From Alistipes sp. (GTDB taxonomy: Bacteria; Bacteroidota; Bacteroidia; Bacteroidales; Rikenellaceae): a DNA stretch of 44,786 bases. The translations under genes were made by a program, and so were the position numbers. The notes under the pieces were generated by a model, which was not told the DNA's origin, did not search any database, and worked only from the letters and a program-made list of their open reading frames with translations. How positions within the stretch are numbered: position 1 is the first letter of the stretch; each line of letters opens with the position of its first letter. The stretch spans positions 1 to 44,786 of the forward strand of contig JAGBCY010000024.1 in the NCBI GenBank assembly GCA_017937765.1. Reading direction: 5' to 3'. Shown here piece by piece: positions 31,415-40,297 of this stretch.

Positions 31415-32785
31415 TTACTTCATCTCGGCGAAGTACTTGTAGAAGTAGGGTAATGTCTCCAAGCCCTTATAGAACTGGTCGAGACCGTAGCTCTCGTTGG
31501 GCGAGTGGATGGCATCCTTCGACAGACCGAAACCGAGCAGGATCGACTTGATGCCGAGGATGTTCTCAAAGCCTGAGATGATAGGAATCGAGCCGCCAGA
31601 GTAGAAGGGTAGCGGTGTAATGCCAAATGTAGTCTCCACAGCCTTCTCGGCAGCCTTGTACGCGGGCAGGTCGGTAGGTGACACGTAGGGTGCGCCACCG
31701 TGCAAGAACTCAACCTTCACCTTCACGCTCTTGGGTGCGATACGGCGGAAGTGCTTCTCGAAGAGCTTGGCGATCTTCTTGAAGTCCTGATTAGGAACCA
31801 GACGCATAGAGATCTTAGCGTATGCCTTCGAGGGAATTACGGTCTTGGTGCCCTCGCCAGTATAGCCGCTCCAGATACCGTTAACGTCGAGTGACGGACG
31901 GATACCCGTGCGCTCCATTGTCGTGTAGTCGATCTCGCCGGCTACGTCACCGAGGTCGAGAGCCTTCTTATACTCCTCGAGCGAGAAGGGAGCCTTGTTG
32001 AGGGCCTTGCGCTCGGCATCCGAGAGGATGCGCACGTCGTCATAGAAGCCGGGGATAGTCACACGGCCGAACTCGTCGGTGAGCGACGCTACGAGCTTAG
32101 CGAGCACGTTAGCGGGGTTAGCAACAGCACCACCGAAGAGACCAGAGTGCAGATCCTTATCGGGACCTGTAACCTCTACCTGCATATATGTAAGACCGCG
32201 CAATCCCGCTGTAATGGTCGGTGTTTCGAGACCAATCATAGAGGTGTCCGAAACGAGGATGATGTCGGCCTTGAGGAGCTTCTTGTTGTCGGCGCAGAAC
32301 TTATAGAGGCTGGGCGAGCCAATCTCCTCCTCGCCCTCGAGCATAAACTTAACGTTGCAGGGGAGGGTGTCGGTTGCCACCATCGCCTCGAAGGCCTTAG
32401 CGTGCATATAGAGCTGGCCCTTGTCGTCATCGGCACCGCGACACCAGATACGACCATCCTTAATCTCGGGCTCGAAGGGGTTTGTCTTCCACTCGTCGAT
32501 GGGGTCCTCGGGCATCACGTCGTAGTGGCCATAGACGAGGACGGTCTTTGCCTTCGGGTCGATGATCTTCTCGGCATATACCACGGGGTTACCCTCCGTA
32601 GGCATCACCTCAGCACGGTCGGCACCAGCCTTCACGAGCGACGCTGCCAACCACTCGGCGCAACGCACCATATCCTCCTTGTGGAGCGAGGGCTGCGCGC
32701 TGATTGAAGGTATGCGTAGAAGGTCGAAGAGCTCCTCCAAGAAACGCTCTTTGTTCTGGTTGATGTAGTCGTTTGCAAGTTTCAT
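31415..32785 (-). CDS. M20-family dipeptidase (CNDP-like)
   Basis: A 456-aa cytosolic di-zinc metallopeptidase of the M20 family that cleaves dipeptides. Zinc and catalytic residues are in VYGHYDVMPEDP (His87, Asp89), GADDDKG (bridging Asp near 120) and MLEGEEEIGSPS (Glu-Glu near 152-154). The central lid and dimerisation domain (about 200-360) with LHSGLFGGAVANP is present, and the last His ligand is near the C-terminus (SKDAIHSPNESY). Family members include carnosine/Cys-Gly dipeptidases. The substrate is not readable. It stands alone between a terminator and the glmM gene. Confidence 0.9.
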   Translation of the reverse strand: MKLANDYINQNKERFLEELFDLLRIPSISAQPSLHKEDMVRCAEWLAASLVKAGADRAEVMPTEGNPVVYAEKIIDPKAKTVLVYGHYDVMPEDPIDEWKTNPFEPEIKDGRIWCRGADDDKGQLYMHAKAFEAMVATDTLPCNVKFMLEGEEEIGSPSLYKFCADNKKLLKADIILVSDTSMIGLETPTITAGLRGLTYMQVEVTGPDKDLHSGLFGGAVANPANVLAKLVASLTDEFGRVTIPGFYDDVRILSDAERKALNKAPFSLEEYKKALDLGDVAGEIDYTTMERTGIRPSLDVNGIWSGYTGEGTKTVIPSKAYAKISMRLVPNQDFKKIAKLFEKHFRRIAPKSVKVKVEFLHGGAPYVSPTDLPAYKAAEKAVETTFGITPLPFYSGGSIPIISGFENILGIKSILLGFGLSKDAIHSPNESYGLDQFYKGLETLPYFYKYFAEMK

Positions 32786-32887
32786 AATATGTATAGTTTT
32801 AAGGTTTGATTATTTAAATTAGCAATGTTCCTTACTGGGATGTCATCAGGATAAATGTCCGCATCAACGAAAAATCATCTCTAATTT

Positions 32888-34279
32888 CTAATTGTTCGAT
32901 ATTTGTTCTATTTCGGAAATGAATCGCTTGGCTAAAGCTTCGGCCTCGGCCATCGTTTTTGCCTCGGTATAGACGCGGATAATAGGCTCGGTATTCGACT
33001 TACGGAGGTGTACCCAGTTCTCCTCAAAGTCGATCTTTACGCCATCAATATCGTTGACTCTCTCGTCTGAGTATCTGTCTTTTATGGTTGCAAGAATCTT
33101 GTCGACGTCAATCTCTGGCGTAAGCTCAATCTTGTTCTTCGAGGCGTAGTATGCAGGGTATGTACCGCGCAACTCCGACATAGTCATATCGAGGCTTGCG
33201 AAATAGGTCAAAAAGAGAGCAACGCCCACCAGTGCATCGCGGCCATAGTGAAGCTCGGGATAGATGACTCCGCCGTTACCCTCGCCACCGATTACTGCCC
33301 CCGTCTCCTTCATCTTCTTCACGACGTTCACCTCGCCCACGGCAGCTGCTGCGTAGGTGCAACCCTCGTAACGTGCCGTGACGTCGCTAAGGGCACGCGA
33401 CGATGATAGGTTTGATACGGTATTACCCTTCGTGTGCTTGAGGACGTAGTCGGCCACAGCCACCAACGTGTACTCCTCGACAAACATCTCGCCGTTCTCC
33501 ATCACAAAGGCCAAGCGGTCGACGTCGGGGTCAACGACAATGCCGAGGTCGGCACCCTCGCGGCGTACCACCTCTGATATCTCCGTGAGGTTCTCGGGCA
33601 GAGGCTCAGGGTTGTGGGCAAACTCGCCCGTCGGCTGGCAGTTGAGCTCGATAACCTCGCAGCCGAGCTCGCGAAGGAGGGTGGGTATAACCTCGCCACC
33701 TATGGAGTTTACGGCGTCGACAACGACCTTGAACTTGCGCTTACGCACCGCCTCAGCGTCCACGAGCGGCAGGGCTAACACCTGCTCTATGTGCTTGGCG
33801 TTGAAATCTTCGCGAAGGATTACCTTGCCGATGTTGTCGATGGTGGGGTAGCTGAAATCAACATCCTCAGCCATAGCGAGAACCTGCTTGCCTTCTGCAT
33901 CGTCGAGGAACTCACCGTGCTCATTCAGAAGCTTCAGGGCGTTCCATTGGCGCGGATTATGCGAAGCGGTGATGATGATGCCGCCATCAGCCTTGTGTGT
34001 TATCACGGCCATCTCGGTGCCGGGGGTTGTACACATACCGATGTTGATCACATCGACACCCGTGCCCAGAAGCGTTCCTTCGACCAACGAGTCGACCAAC
34101 GAGCCAGATATGCGGGCGTCGCGACCAACGACAACGGTGATGCGCTTCTCGGGATTCTTATCTTTGATAAGACGGGCGTATGCCGTAGTAAACTTGACGA
34201 TGTCTATGGGTGTGAGGTTATCCGCGGGGCAGCCACCTATGGTTCCACGAATACCTGAAATTGATTTGATGAGTGTCAT
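32888..34279 (-). CDS. glmM: Phosphoglucosamine mutase/phosphohexomutase
   Basis: An alpha-D-phosphohexomutase of 463 aa. It shows VVVGRDARISGS (49-60), the phosphoserine loop IIITASHNPRQWNALK (101-116, active Ser106), the metal loop VVDPDVDRLAFV and the sugar-binding loop GEGNGGVIYPELHYGRD. The overall form and the GEGNGG loop favour GlmM (glucosamine-6-phosphate to glucosamine-1-phosphate, for UDP-GlcNAc and peptidoglycan). A phosphoglucomutase/phosphomannomutase role cannot be ruled out. It is divergent from the nucleoside phosphorylase gene. Confidence 0.82.
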   Translation of the reverse strand: MTLIKSISGIRGTIGGCPADNLTPIDIVKFTTAYARLIKDKNPEKRITVVVGRDARISGSLVDSLVEGTLLGTGVDVINIGMCTTPGTEMAVITHKADGGIIITASHNPRQWNALKLLNEHGEFLDDAEGKQVLAMAEDVDFSYPTIDNIGKVILREDFNAKHIEQVLALPLVDAEAVRKRKFKVVVDAVNSIGGEVIPTLLRELGCEVIELNCQPTGEFAHNPEPLPENLTEISEVVRREGADLGIVVDPDVDRLAFVMENGEMFVEEYTLVAVADYVLKHTKGNTVSNLSSSRALSDVTARYEGCTYAAAAVGEVNVVKKMKETGAVIGGEGNGGVIYPELHYGRDALVGVALFLTYFASLDMTMSELRGTYPAYYASKNKIELTPEIDVDKILATIKDRYSDERVNDIDGVKIDFEENWVHLRKSNTEPIIRVYTEAKTMAEAEALAKRFISEIEQISNN

Positions 34280-34398
34280 ACTATCTCAAAAATTGTTATC
34301 GTTACGTAAAAAACGGTGCAAAAGTTTTGCTATTTCTGACAAAATTATTAATTTTACGCGAATATTAAAAATAAATTGAACATAAATTATCGCGACAT

Positions 34399-35274
34399 AT
34401 GAGAACAATACCCTCTTCTGAGCTGATTATCAATGCAGATGGCTCTATCTTCCATCTCCATCTGAAGCCCGAGCAGCTGGCCGATATCGTTATCCTTGTG
34501 GGTGATCCCGGCCGTGTGGCTATGATTGCGGAGTATTTCGACGAGAGAGAGTGCGAGGTGTCGAATCGTGAGTTTAACGCCGTGACCGGAACCTATAAGG
34601 GTAGGCGTATGACGGTGCTTTCGACCGGTATCGGCATCGGTAATATCGACATATGCGTTGCGGAGCTCGATGCGTTGGCCAATATCGACTTCGCCACGCG
34701 CCAGACTAAGGAGGAGTTCCGTCGCCTCACGCTCGTCCGCCTCGGCACCTCGGGAGCTATTCAGGAGGATATCAACGTGGGCGACATTGTCTTCTCGCGT
34801 ACCTCGCTCGGCTTCGACGGCTTGCTCTCCTACTACGAGGGTAGGGACTCGGTCTGTGACCTCGACCTCGAGCGTGCCTTTATGGAGCACACGGCGTGGT
34901 ACGAGAAACTGCCATACCCCTACTTCGTGAATGCCTCGGAGGAGCTCTTCGAACTCTTCAAGGATTCGACGCTTGAGGGTATCACCATTGCGGCTCCCGG
35001 CTTCTATGCGCCTCAGGGCCGTTGGGTGCGTCTGCGTCCTCACGATATGGAGCTTAACGCTAAGATCGAGTCGTTCCGCTTTGGCGAGCGTCGCATCACC
35101 AACTTCGAGATGGAGGGCTCGGCACTTGCTGGCCTTGCACGCCTCCTCGGCCATAGGGCTACGACCATCTGTACGATCATTGCCCAGCGCGTGGCAAAGG
35201 ATGCCTGCACCGACTATAAACCCTTCGTGCGTCGTATGATCGAGATGGCACTCGACAAACTCGCAACATTATAA
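34399..35274 (+). CDS. Nucleoside phosphorylase (uridine phosphorylase-like)
   Basis: A 291-aa member of the PNP/UDP phosphorylase family that splits nucleosides with phosphate in salvage. The phosphate-binding start VGDPGRVAMIAEYFD (34-48), the central RLGTSGAIQEDINVGDIV and the ribose-binding NFEMEGSALAGLARLLGH are in family order. The Glu-Met-Glu segment is the standard ribose contact. Base specificity is not certain; the phylum's copies are usually called uridine or general nucleoside phosphorylases. It precedes dnaN by 44 bases, possibly in one transcript. Confidence 0.88.
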   Translation: MRTIPSSELIINADGSIFHLHLKPEQLADIVILVGDPGRVAMIAEYFDERECEVSNREFNAVTGTYKGRRMTVLSTGIGIGNIDICVAELDALANIDFATRQTKEEFRRLTLVRLGTSGAIQEDINVGDIVFSRTSLGFDGLLSYYEGRDSVCDLDLERAFMEHTAWYEKLPYPYFVNASEELFELFKDSTLEGITIAAPGFYAPQGRWVRLRPHDMELNAKIESFRFGERRITNFEMEGSALAGLARLLGHRATTICTIIAQRVAKDACTDYKPFVRRMIEMALDKLATL

Positions 35275-35318
35275 CAACCAAGCAAAATAACAAAATAAAA
35301 ATATAAACGATTAACATT

Positions 35319-36446
35319 ATGAAATTTACAGTATCAAGTTCAGCACTACTCGCGTTGCTCGCAACAACAGGTAAGGTTATCAGCAACAAGAACACACTCC
35401 CCATCCTCGACTTCTTCCTCCTTGAGCTTAAGGATAACGAGCTCACCGTTACGGCATCGGACCTCGAGACTACGCTTATCGGCCATCTTCACGTCGATAA
35501 CGTGGAGCGTGAGGGAGTCATTGCTGCCCCTGCAAAGCTTATGCTCGACTCGTTGAAAGAGTTTCCCGAGATGCCTCTGGAGTTCGATGTGAACGACACG
35601 ACGTGGGAGATTCGCGTGAAGTGGGCAAGCGGCTCGCTCTCGATCCCCGGTGCAAGTGCAGTAAGCTACCCCGCGATGCAGACCATCGGTGCCGAGCATA
35701 AGGAGATACTTATGGATGTAGATATGCTTATCGCCGGCATCAACAAGACCATCTTCGCTACGGCCGACGACGAGCTCCGTCCCGTGATGAATGGCGTGTA
35801 CTTCAACTACGAGGAGGGTAAGATTACCTTCGTGGCAACCGATGCTCACAAGCTCGTGCGCTCTACGGCTGAGTGTGCCGACGTGGACTTTAACTCGTCG
35901 TTCATTCTTCCCAAGAAGCCTGCCAACTTGCTCAAGGGCGTGCTTCTCAAGGAGGAGGATCCTATCCGCGTGACGTTCGATGCCAAGAACGTAATCTTCG
36001 ACCTTAAGAACCACAAGCTCATCTGCCGCCTTATCGAGGGTAACTATCCCAACTACAACGCCGTGATTCCCACGGCTAACCCCAACAAGGTGTTGGTTGA
36101 CCGCGTGGAGCTCGTCAACGGCATCAAGCGTGTGGCTGTGTGTTCTAACCCCACGACAAACCTTATCCGTATGGATATCGCGGGCAATAAGATCAGTCTC
36201 GCAGCTCAGGATATCGACTTCTCGGTATCGGCTAACGAGACCATCTCTTGTAGCTACGACGGTCAGCCTGTGACCATTGGCTTCAAGTCGACATTCCTCG
36301 TGGAGATCCTCTCAAACATCGACACTCCCACCGTGCAGATCGAGCTCGCCGACTCTACCCGTGCCGGCGTATTTAAGCCCGTTTACGATGATAAGCACTC
36401 GGGTGAGGTGTTGATGCTTTTGATGCCGATGATGATCAACGCATAA
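35319..36446 (+). CDS. dnaN: DNA polymerase III beta subunit (sliding clamp)
   Basis: The ring-shaped clamp that tethers polymerase III to DNA. The 375 aa contain the three repeated clamp domains. Recognisable marks are GKVISNKNTLPILDFFLLEL in domain 1, the KTIFATADDELRPVMNGVYF and TDAHKLVRS region in domain 2, and the C-terminal hydrophobic pocket end (GEVLMLLMPMMINA). It is not next to dnaA or gyrB, so this is not an origin-type dnaN cluster. The stop codon leads into tandem hairpin elements G1 and G2. Confidence 0.96.
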   Translation: MKFTVSSSALLALLATTGKVISNKNTLPILDFFLLELKDNELTVTASDLETTLIGHLHVDNVEREGVIAAPAKLMLDSLKEFPEMPLEFDVNDTTWEIRVKWASGSLSIPGASAVSYPAMQTIGAEHKEILMDVDMLIAGINKTIFATADDELRPVMNGVYFNYEEGKITFVATDAHKLVRSTAECADVDFNSSFILPKKPANLLKGVLLKEEDPIRVTFDAKNVIFDLKNHKLICRLIEGNYPNYNAVIPTANPNKVLVDRVELVNGIKRVAVCSNPTTNLIRMDIAGNKISLAAQDIDFSVSANETISCSYDGQPVTIGFKSTFLVEILSNIDTPTVQIELADSTRAGVFKPVYDDKHSGEVLMLLMPMMINA

Positions 36447-36569
36447 TTTGTTGTGATAAGGGGGGCTTTGAATCTTTGCTTGCCTGAAAAATGCTCATTT
36501 ACCTCGAGTAAACTCCGCTTTTTCAGCCTGCGACGAATCTCCACATCTAACCCCTTCTGACAACAAATT
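36445..36569 (+). repeat. Rod-hairpin element G1 (3' end of dnaN)
   Basis: It starts in the dnaN stop codon. AATTTGTTGT (36445-36454) pairs perfectly with ACAACAAATT (36560-36569), a compensated change relative to elements A1 and E (C to G on the left, G to C on the right). GAT/CTG and AAGGGG/CCCCTT are identical to A1. The inner part differs: CTGAAAAATGC/GCTTTTTCAG, then TTTAC ctcga GTAAA. Confidence 0.84.
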
Positions 36570-36573
36570 GGGT

Positions 36574-36690
36574 TGTTTGCTGAGCTAAGAGGTCACCTTC
36601 GACATCTGGCTTGCCGTTGAAGGCGGAGCATATTTGACGTATGGGAGCATTTCAGTGGTTGCAGTCATAACCCCTTTTAACAGCAAATTA
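36574..36690 (+). repeat. Rod-hairpin element G2 (tandem with G1, divergent)
   Basis: TTTGCTG (36576-36582) pairs with CAGCAAA (36681-36687), another compensated outer stem. The internal loop and inner stems are poorly conserved (AAGAGG facing CCCCTTTT), and the distal core motif is lost. It is the most divergent copy I accept. Confidence 0.6.
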
Positions 36691-36791
36691 CCCGTGCGTC
36701 CCGTTTGGTGGGATGCTGTTGTGGAGAGAATGTTTTACTCTTTGAGAAAAAGGTTTGCTCCATAGATTACTAATTGATAATTACATTTACT

Positions 36792-37553
36792 TTGAACTTA
36801 AAGCTTAAACGTCCGATAATATTCTTCGACCTCGAGACCACAGGTGTCGATACGGCGAAGGATCGTATCGTCGAGATATCGATGATAAAGATTGCGGTGG
36901 ATGGCACAAAGACCGTAAAGACGCGTCGCGTAAATCCCGAGATGCACATCCCCGAGGCGGCCACGGCCGTGCACGGCATCACCGACGAGGATGTCAAGGA
37001 TGAGCCCACCTTCCGACAGCTGGCCAAGTCGTTGGCACAGTTTATCGAGGGGTGCGACTTTGGCGGCTTCAACTCCAATCGCTTCGACCTGCCGGTGCTC
37101 GTCGAGGAGTTTATGCGTGCCGGTGTGGAGTGTGATTTCCGCAAGCGCAGGTTTGTCGACGTGCAGACAATCTTCCATCGCAAGGAGCAGCGCACGTTGG
37201 TGGCTGCCTATAAGTTCTATTGCGATAAGGATCTCGAAAATGCCCACTCGGCCGAGGCCGATACGATGGCTACGTACGAGGTGCTCGAGGCGCAGATAGA
37301 ACGCTATCCTGACATTGGCGATACGGTGGAGGCGTTGGCCGACTTCTCGGCAGGAGCCCCTATGGTTGACTATGCCGGCCGTCTGTCACTCAACGACAAG
37401 GGCGAGGAAATCTTTGCCTTTGGTAAGTATAAGGGGCGTCGTGTGGAGGATGTATTCCGCGATGATCCGAGCTACTACTCGTGGATGATGAATGGCGACT
37501 TCCCGCTTTACACAAAGAAGGTGTTGACCGAGATACGACTACGCAATAAGTAG
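36792..37553 (+). CDS. DnaQ-like 3'-5' exonuclease
   Basis: A protein of 253 aa if started at the TTG at 36792, which gives the common family opening (M)NLKLKRPIIFFDLETTG. No in-frame ATG precedes the exonuclease motif. Another TTG at 36774 would add six residues. Exo I is FDLETTG (Asp13, Glu15), Exo II is HGITDEDV...NSNRFDLPVL and Exo III is HSAEADTMATYEV. The C-terminal part (about 205-253, FAFGKYKGRRVEDVFRDDPSYYSWM) is a DUF3820-like domain often attached to these enzymes. It may proofread for polymerase III or act in RNA turnover. The gene follows dnaN after the hairpin pair. Confidence 0.85.
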   Translation: MNLKLKRPIIFFDLETTGVDTAKDRIVEISMIKIAVDGTKTVKTRRVNPEMHIPEAATAVHGITDEDVKDEPTFRQLAKSLAQFIEGCDFGGFNSNRFDLPVLVEEFMRAGVECDFRKRRFVDVQTIFHRKEQRTLVAAYKFYCDKDLENAHSAEADTMATYEVLEAQIERYPDIGDTVEALADFSAGAPMVDYAGRLSLNDKGEEIFAFGKYKGRRVEDVFRDDPSYYSWMMNGDFPLYTKKVLTEIRLRNK

Positions 37554-37586
37554 CGTTTGTCGTGCGATTTGCGAATAAATGATCAG

Positions 37587-39599
37587 ATGATGAGACGACT
37601 GCGTATATTGCTCGCGGCAATGGCTGTGCTCGTTGTTGCCGTGGCTATGGCCATAGAGCCATCAAACACTATCGTTACCATTGACGGTAAGAGCTACTAC
37701 AAGCACACGGTCGAGAGTGGCCAGGCGCTCTATGCCCTGTCGAAGGCCTACAACGTCACCGAGACTCAGATTGTGGAGTGTAACGAGGGCCTAAGTGCCG
37801 AGACGCTGAAGGCTGGAAGCGTTATACTCATTCCTCGTGTCGAGCAGCCAACGGGTGTCAAGGGTAAGATATTGGGCTCGGGCTCCACGTCAAAGACCGG
37901 TAAGGAAGATGCAAAGTTTATTACCTATGAGGTTAAGGCGGGTGACACGATCTACTCGGTAGCCCGCAAGTATAAGATATCGGTGGAGGTGCTCGAGAAG
38001 GATAACCCCTCGATTGATATCGAACATATCTCGCCGGGTATGAAGCTACGCATACGTCGTTCGGAGAGTGGCTCGGTGACAACTGAGGATATCGAGCGCG
38101 AGCGTAGAAAACGAGCCGAGGAGACGGAGCTCAAGGATGGCGAGCATAGGGTGCAGGCTGGCGAGACGGTCTACTCGCTGTCGCGAAGCTATGGTATGAC
38201 CGAGGAGGAGTTTCTGGAGCTTAATGGACTAAAGAGTGCTGCCGAGCTTAAAGCAGGTATGGTAGTGCGCACCAAGCCTCAGGCTGCAGAACAATCTACA
38301 CCAGCTAATTCTACAACCCCTGCTACGCCTTCAGCTCCTGCTACTGCAGCTACCCCCGAGCGTGCGGAGTATCACGGCGTGGATGCTGTCGTGGATAGTG
38401 CCGTTGCGGCGGTGTCCGAGGACGATGTAGCCGAAGCGAGTGCAAGTAGTGGAAATGCGTTTTATATGGACGACGCGATGCTTAACGACGTCTATGTCCA
38501 GCCCCTCGACGTTGCATTCCCGCCGCTTAGTATGCACCACACGCTGAAGGTGGCTCTTATGCTACCGTTCCATTACAACAATAAGGTGAACCCCTACTTT
38601 GTCGACCTCTATCGCGGTGTGCTTATAGCTATGGAGGACCTTAAGGCTGAGGGGTATAACATCGAGCTCTCGGTGTTCGATACGTGTGGCGATGGCAACC
38701 GCATCAGTGATATTGTCTCATACGAGTCGGGACTCTTGGAGGCGCAGCTGATAATCGGCCCGGTCTACGAGGCGGAGTTCCGCTACGTGCTTGGATATGC
38801 CGAGGAGAATGGCATCCCGGTGGTGTCGCCTCTTGCCGACATCGAGAAGTTGCAGAGCCCCGTGCTGTTCCAGATGCCAGCGGAGGATGACAACAAGTAT
38901 GATAAGATGGCCGATATCTTCGACGGCAGTCGCGAGATTGTGACCATCTACGCTGGCAATACCGATAAGGGCTTTGCCTCGGAGATTCGCTCGCACTCGG
39001 CACAATCGCCCACGCGCGACCTCAACTTCGTCTTTAACCGCGAGTCGTTCTTCTATCGTCGCAATGCCGATGGCTCGAATGGCGAAAAGATAGATATCTC
39101 GGCACTTATGCGCACGAAGAACGAGAAGGCATTTGTGGTTGTTGCGGCTAACGAGACAGACGTAGACCGTATCCTCACGACGCTATCCTCGACGAAGTCG
39201 TCGATCGAGGGTCGCGGTATGACCTATGGCAGCTACGTCGTTATCGGCAACCGTAAGTGGTTGCAGAGCGATAACATCGACCGCCAGTCATTCTTCCGTA
39301 ACAATGCCATCTTCGTCGTCCCGTATCACGCTAAGCGTAGCAGCGATAGTGTCCGCCTCTTCGATGGCCGCTATGTCAAGGCTTATGGCGTGTTGCCCTC
39401 GATGTATTCCTACCGTGGCTACGATGCCGCTATGATCTTCTGTCGCAAGATGTTCACGGGAATTGATGGCTCGATGCTTACCGAGACATTCACGCCGCTT
39501 GCTACGAGCTACAACTTCGACCTCGTGGGTGGCCTCTATGTAAACACTTGCTGGGTGAGGGAGGATTATAAGAGTAACTTTACCATCGAGGTTAAGTAG
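37587..39599 (+). CDS. LysM-repeat protein with periplasmic-binding-protein domain
   Basis: An exported 670-aa protein. The ATG at 37587 (or 37590) gives a clear signal peptide (MMRRLRILLAAMAVLVVAVA). Three LysM repeats (about 38-84, 112-157 and 186-229), which bind peptidoglycan, are followed by an Ala/Thr/Pro linker (231-258). The C-terminal type 1 periplasmic binding-protein-like domain (about 315-665) begins HTLKVALMLPFHYNNKVNPYF and contains FDTCGDGNRISDIV. No ABC permease is near, so transport is unlikely. A cell-wall sensor or synthase-activator role comparable to LpoA's binding-protein-like domain is possible but unproven. Confidence 0.85.
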   Translation: MMRRLRILLAAMAVLVVAVAMAIEPSNTIVTIDGKSYYKHTVESGQALYALSKAYNVTETQIVECNEGLSAETLKAGSVILIPRVEQPTGVKGKILGSGSTSKTGKEDAKFITYEVKAGDTIYSVARKYKISVEVLEKDNPSIDIEHISPGMKLRIRRSESGSVTTEDIERERRKRAEETELKDGEHRVQAGETVYSLSRSYGMTEEEFLELNGLKSAAELKAGMVVRTKPQAAEQSTPANSTTPATPSAPATAATPERAEYHGVDAVVDSAVAAVSEDDVAEASASSGNAFYMDDAMLNDVYVQPLDVAFPPLSMHHTLKVALMLPFHYNNKVNPYFVDLYRGVLIAMEDLKAEGYNIELSVFDTCGDGNRISDIVSYESGLLEAQLIIGPVYEAEFRYVLGYAEENGIPVVSPLADIEKLQSPVLFQMPAEDDNKYDKMADIFDGSREIVTIYAGNTDKGFASEIRSHSAQSPTRDLNFVFNRESFFYRRNADGSNGEKIDISALMRTKNEKAFVVVAANETDVDRILTTLSSTKSSIEGRGMTYGSYVVIGNRKWLQSDNIDRQSFFRNNAIFVVPYHAKRSSDSVRLFDGRYVKAYGVLPSMYSYRGYDAAMIFCRKMFTGIDGSMLTETFTPLATSYNFDLVGGLYVNTCWVREDYKSNFTIEVK

Positions 39600-39643
39600 T
39601 ACGCAACCAGCGCAACAGCAAAACACAAGCAGAAATCAGACTT

Positions 39644-40297
39644 ATGGCGAATATATCATCCCCAATCCCCGAGAAGACCATCGAGCGTCTCAGCGAGTAT
39701 CGTCGCACGCTGCTCAAGTGCCACGCTCAGGGTATCACCCACATCTTCTCGCACGTGCTTGCCGGTATGCACGGCATCACGGCGGTGCAGGTGCGTCGTG
39801 ACCTTATGCTCATAGGCTTCTCGAGCGATACGAAGAAGGGCTATGACGTGAAGGTGCTCATCGACTTTATCAACGGCATATTGTATAGCGAGCAGCCGAT
39901 GAATATGGCCATAATTGGTATGGGCCACTTGGGTCAGGCCGTGACGAAGTATTTTAACGGCAAGGGCCTGAAGCTGCGCATCACCGCTGCCTTCGATGTC
40001 GACGAGCGCAAGGTGGGCTCTACCATCGACAATATCCCGTGCTACCATATCGACGAGTTCGAGCAACGTGTCGAGGAGCTCGATATAAGCATTGTCATCG
40101 TCTCGTCGCCCACGTCTGTTGCCTCGACTCTCGTGCTGCCGATCATCAATGCAGGCATCAAGGGTGTGCTTAACTTCACCTCCGCTCCGCTCAACTTCCC
40201 GCAGGGTATCGTCGTCGAGAACTACGATATCACAACACTTCTTGAGAAGGTGGCCTACTTCGTTAAGGTCGCCGAGGAGAGCAATACTACGCTATGA
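39644..40297 (+). CDS. rex: Redox-sensing transcriptional repressor Rex
   Basis: A 217-aa repressor that reads the NADH/NAD+ ratio. The N-terminal winged helix (about 7-80) includes the conserved PIPEKTIERLSEYRRTL and VQVRRDLMLIGF recognition region. The Rossmann domain begins MAIIGMGHLGQAV (88-100) and continues through ITAAFDVDERKVG, where the acidic residue after the second strand favours NAD(H). Rex usually controls fermentative and respiratory genes. The targets here are not visible. It overlaps ribF by an ATGA junction, so the two are translationally coupled. Confidence 0.95.
   Translation: MANISSPIPEKTIERLSEYRRTLLKCHAQGITHIFSHVLAGMHGITAVQVRRDLMLIGFSSDTKKGYDVKVLIDFINGILYSEQPMNMAIIGMGHLGQAVTKYFNGKGLKLRITAAFDVDERKVGSTIDNIPCYHIDEFEQRVEELDISIVIVSSPTSVASTLVLPIINAGIKGVLNFTSAPLNFPQGIVVENYDITTLLEKVAYFVKVAEESNTTL

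Noticed and set aside
35319-36446. A chromosome replication origin near dnaN
   Set aside because: There is no dnaA, recF or gyrB beside it and no cluster of DnaA-box sequences. The downstream gap is filled by hairpin elements.
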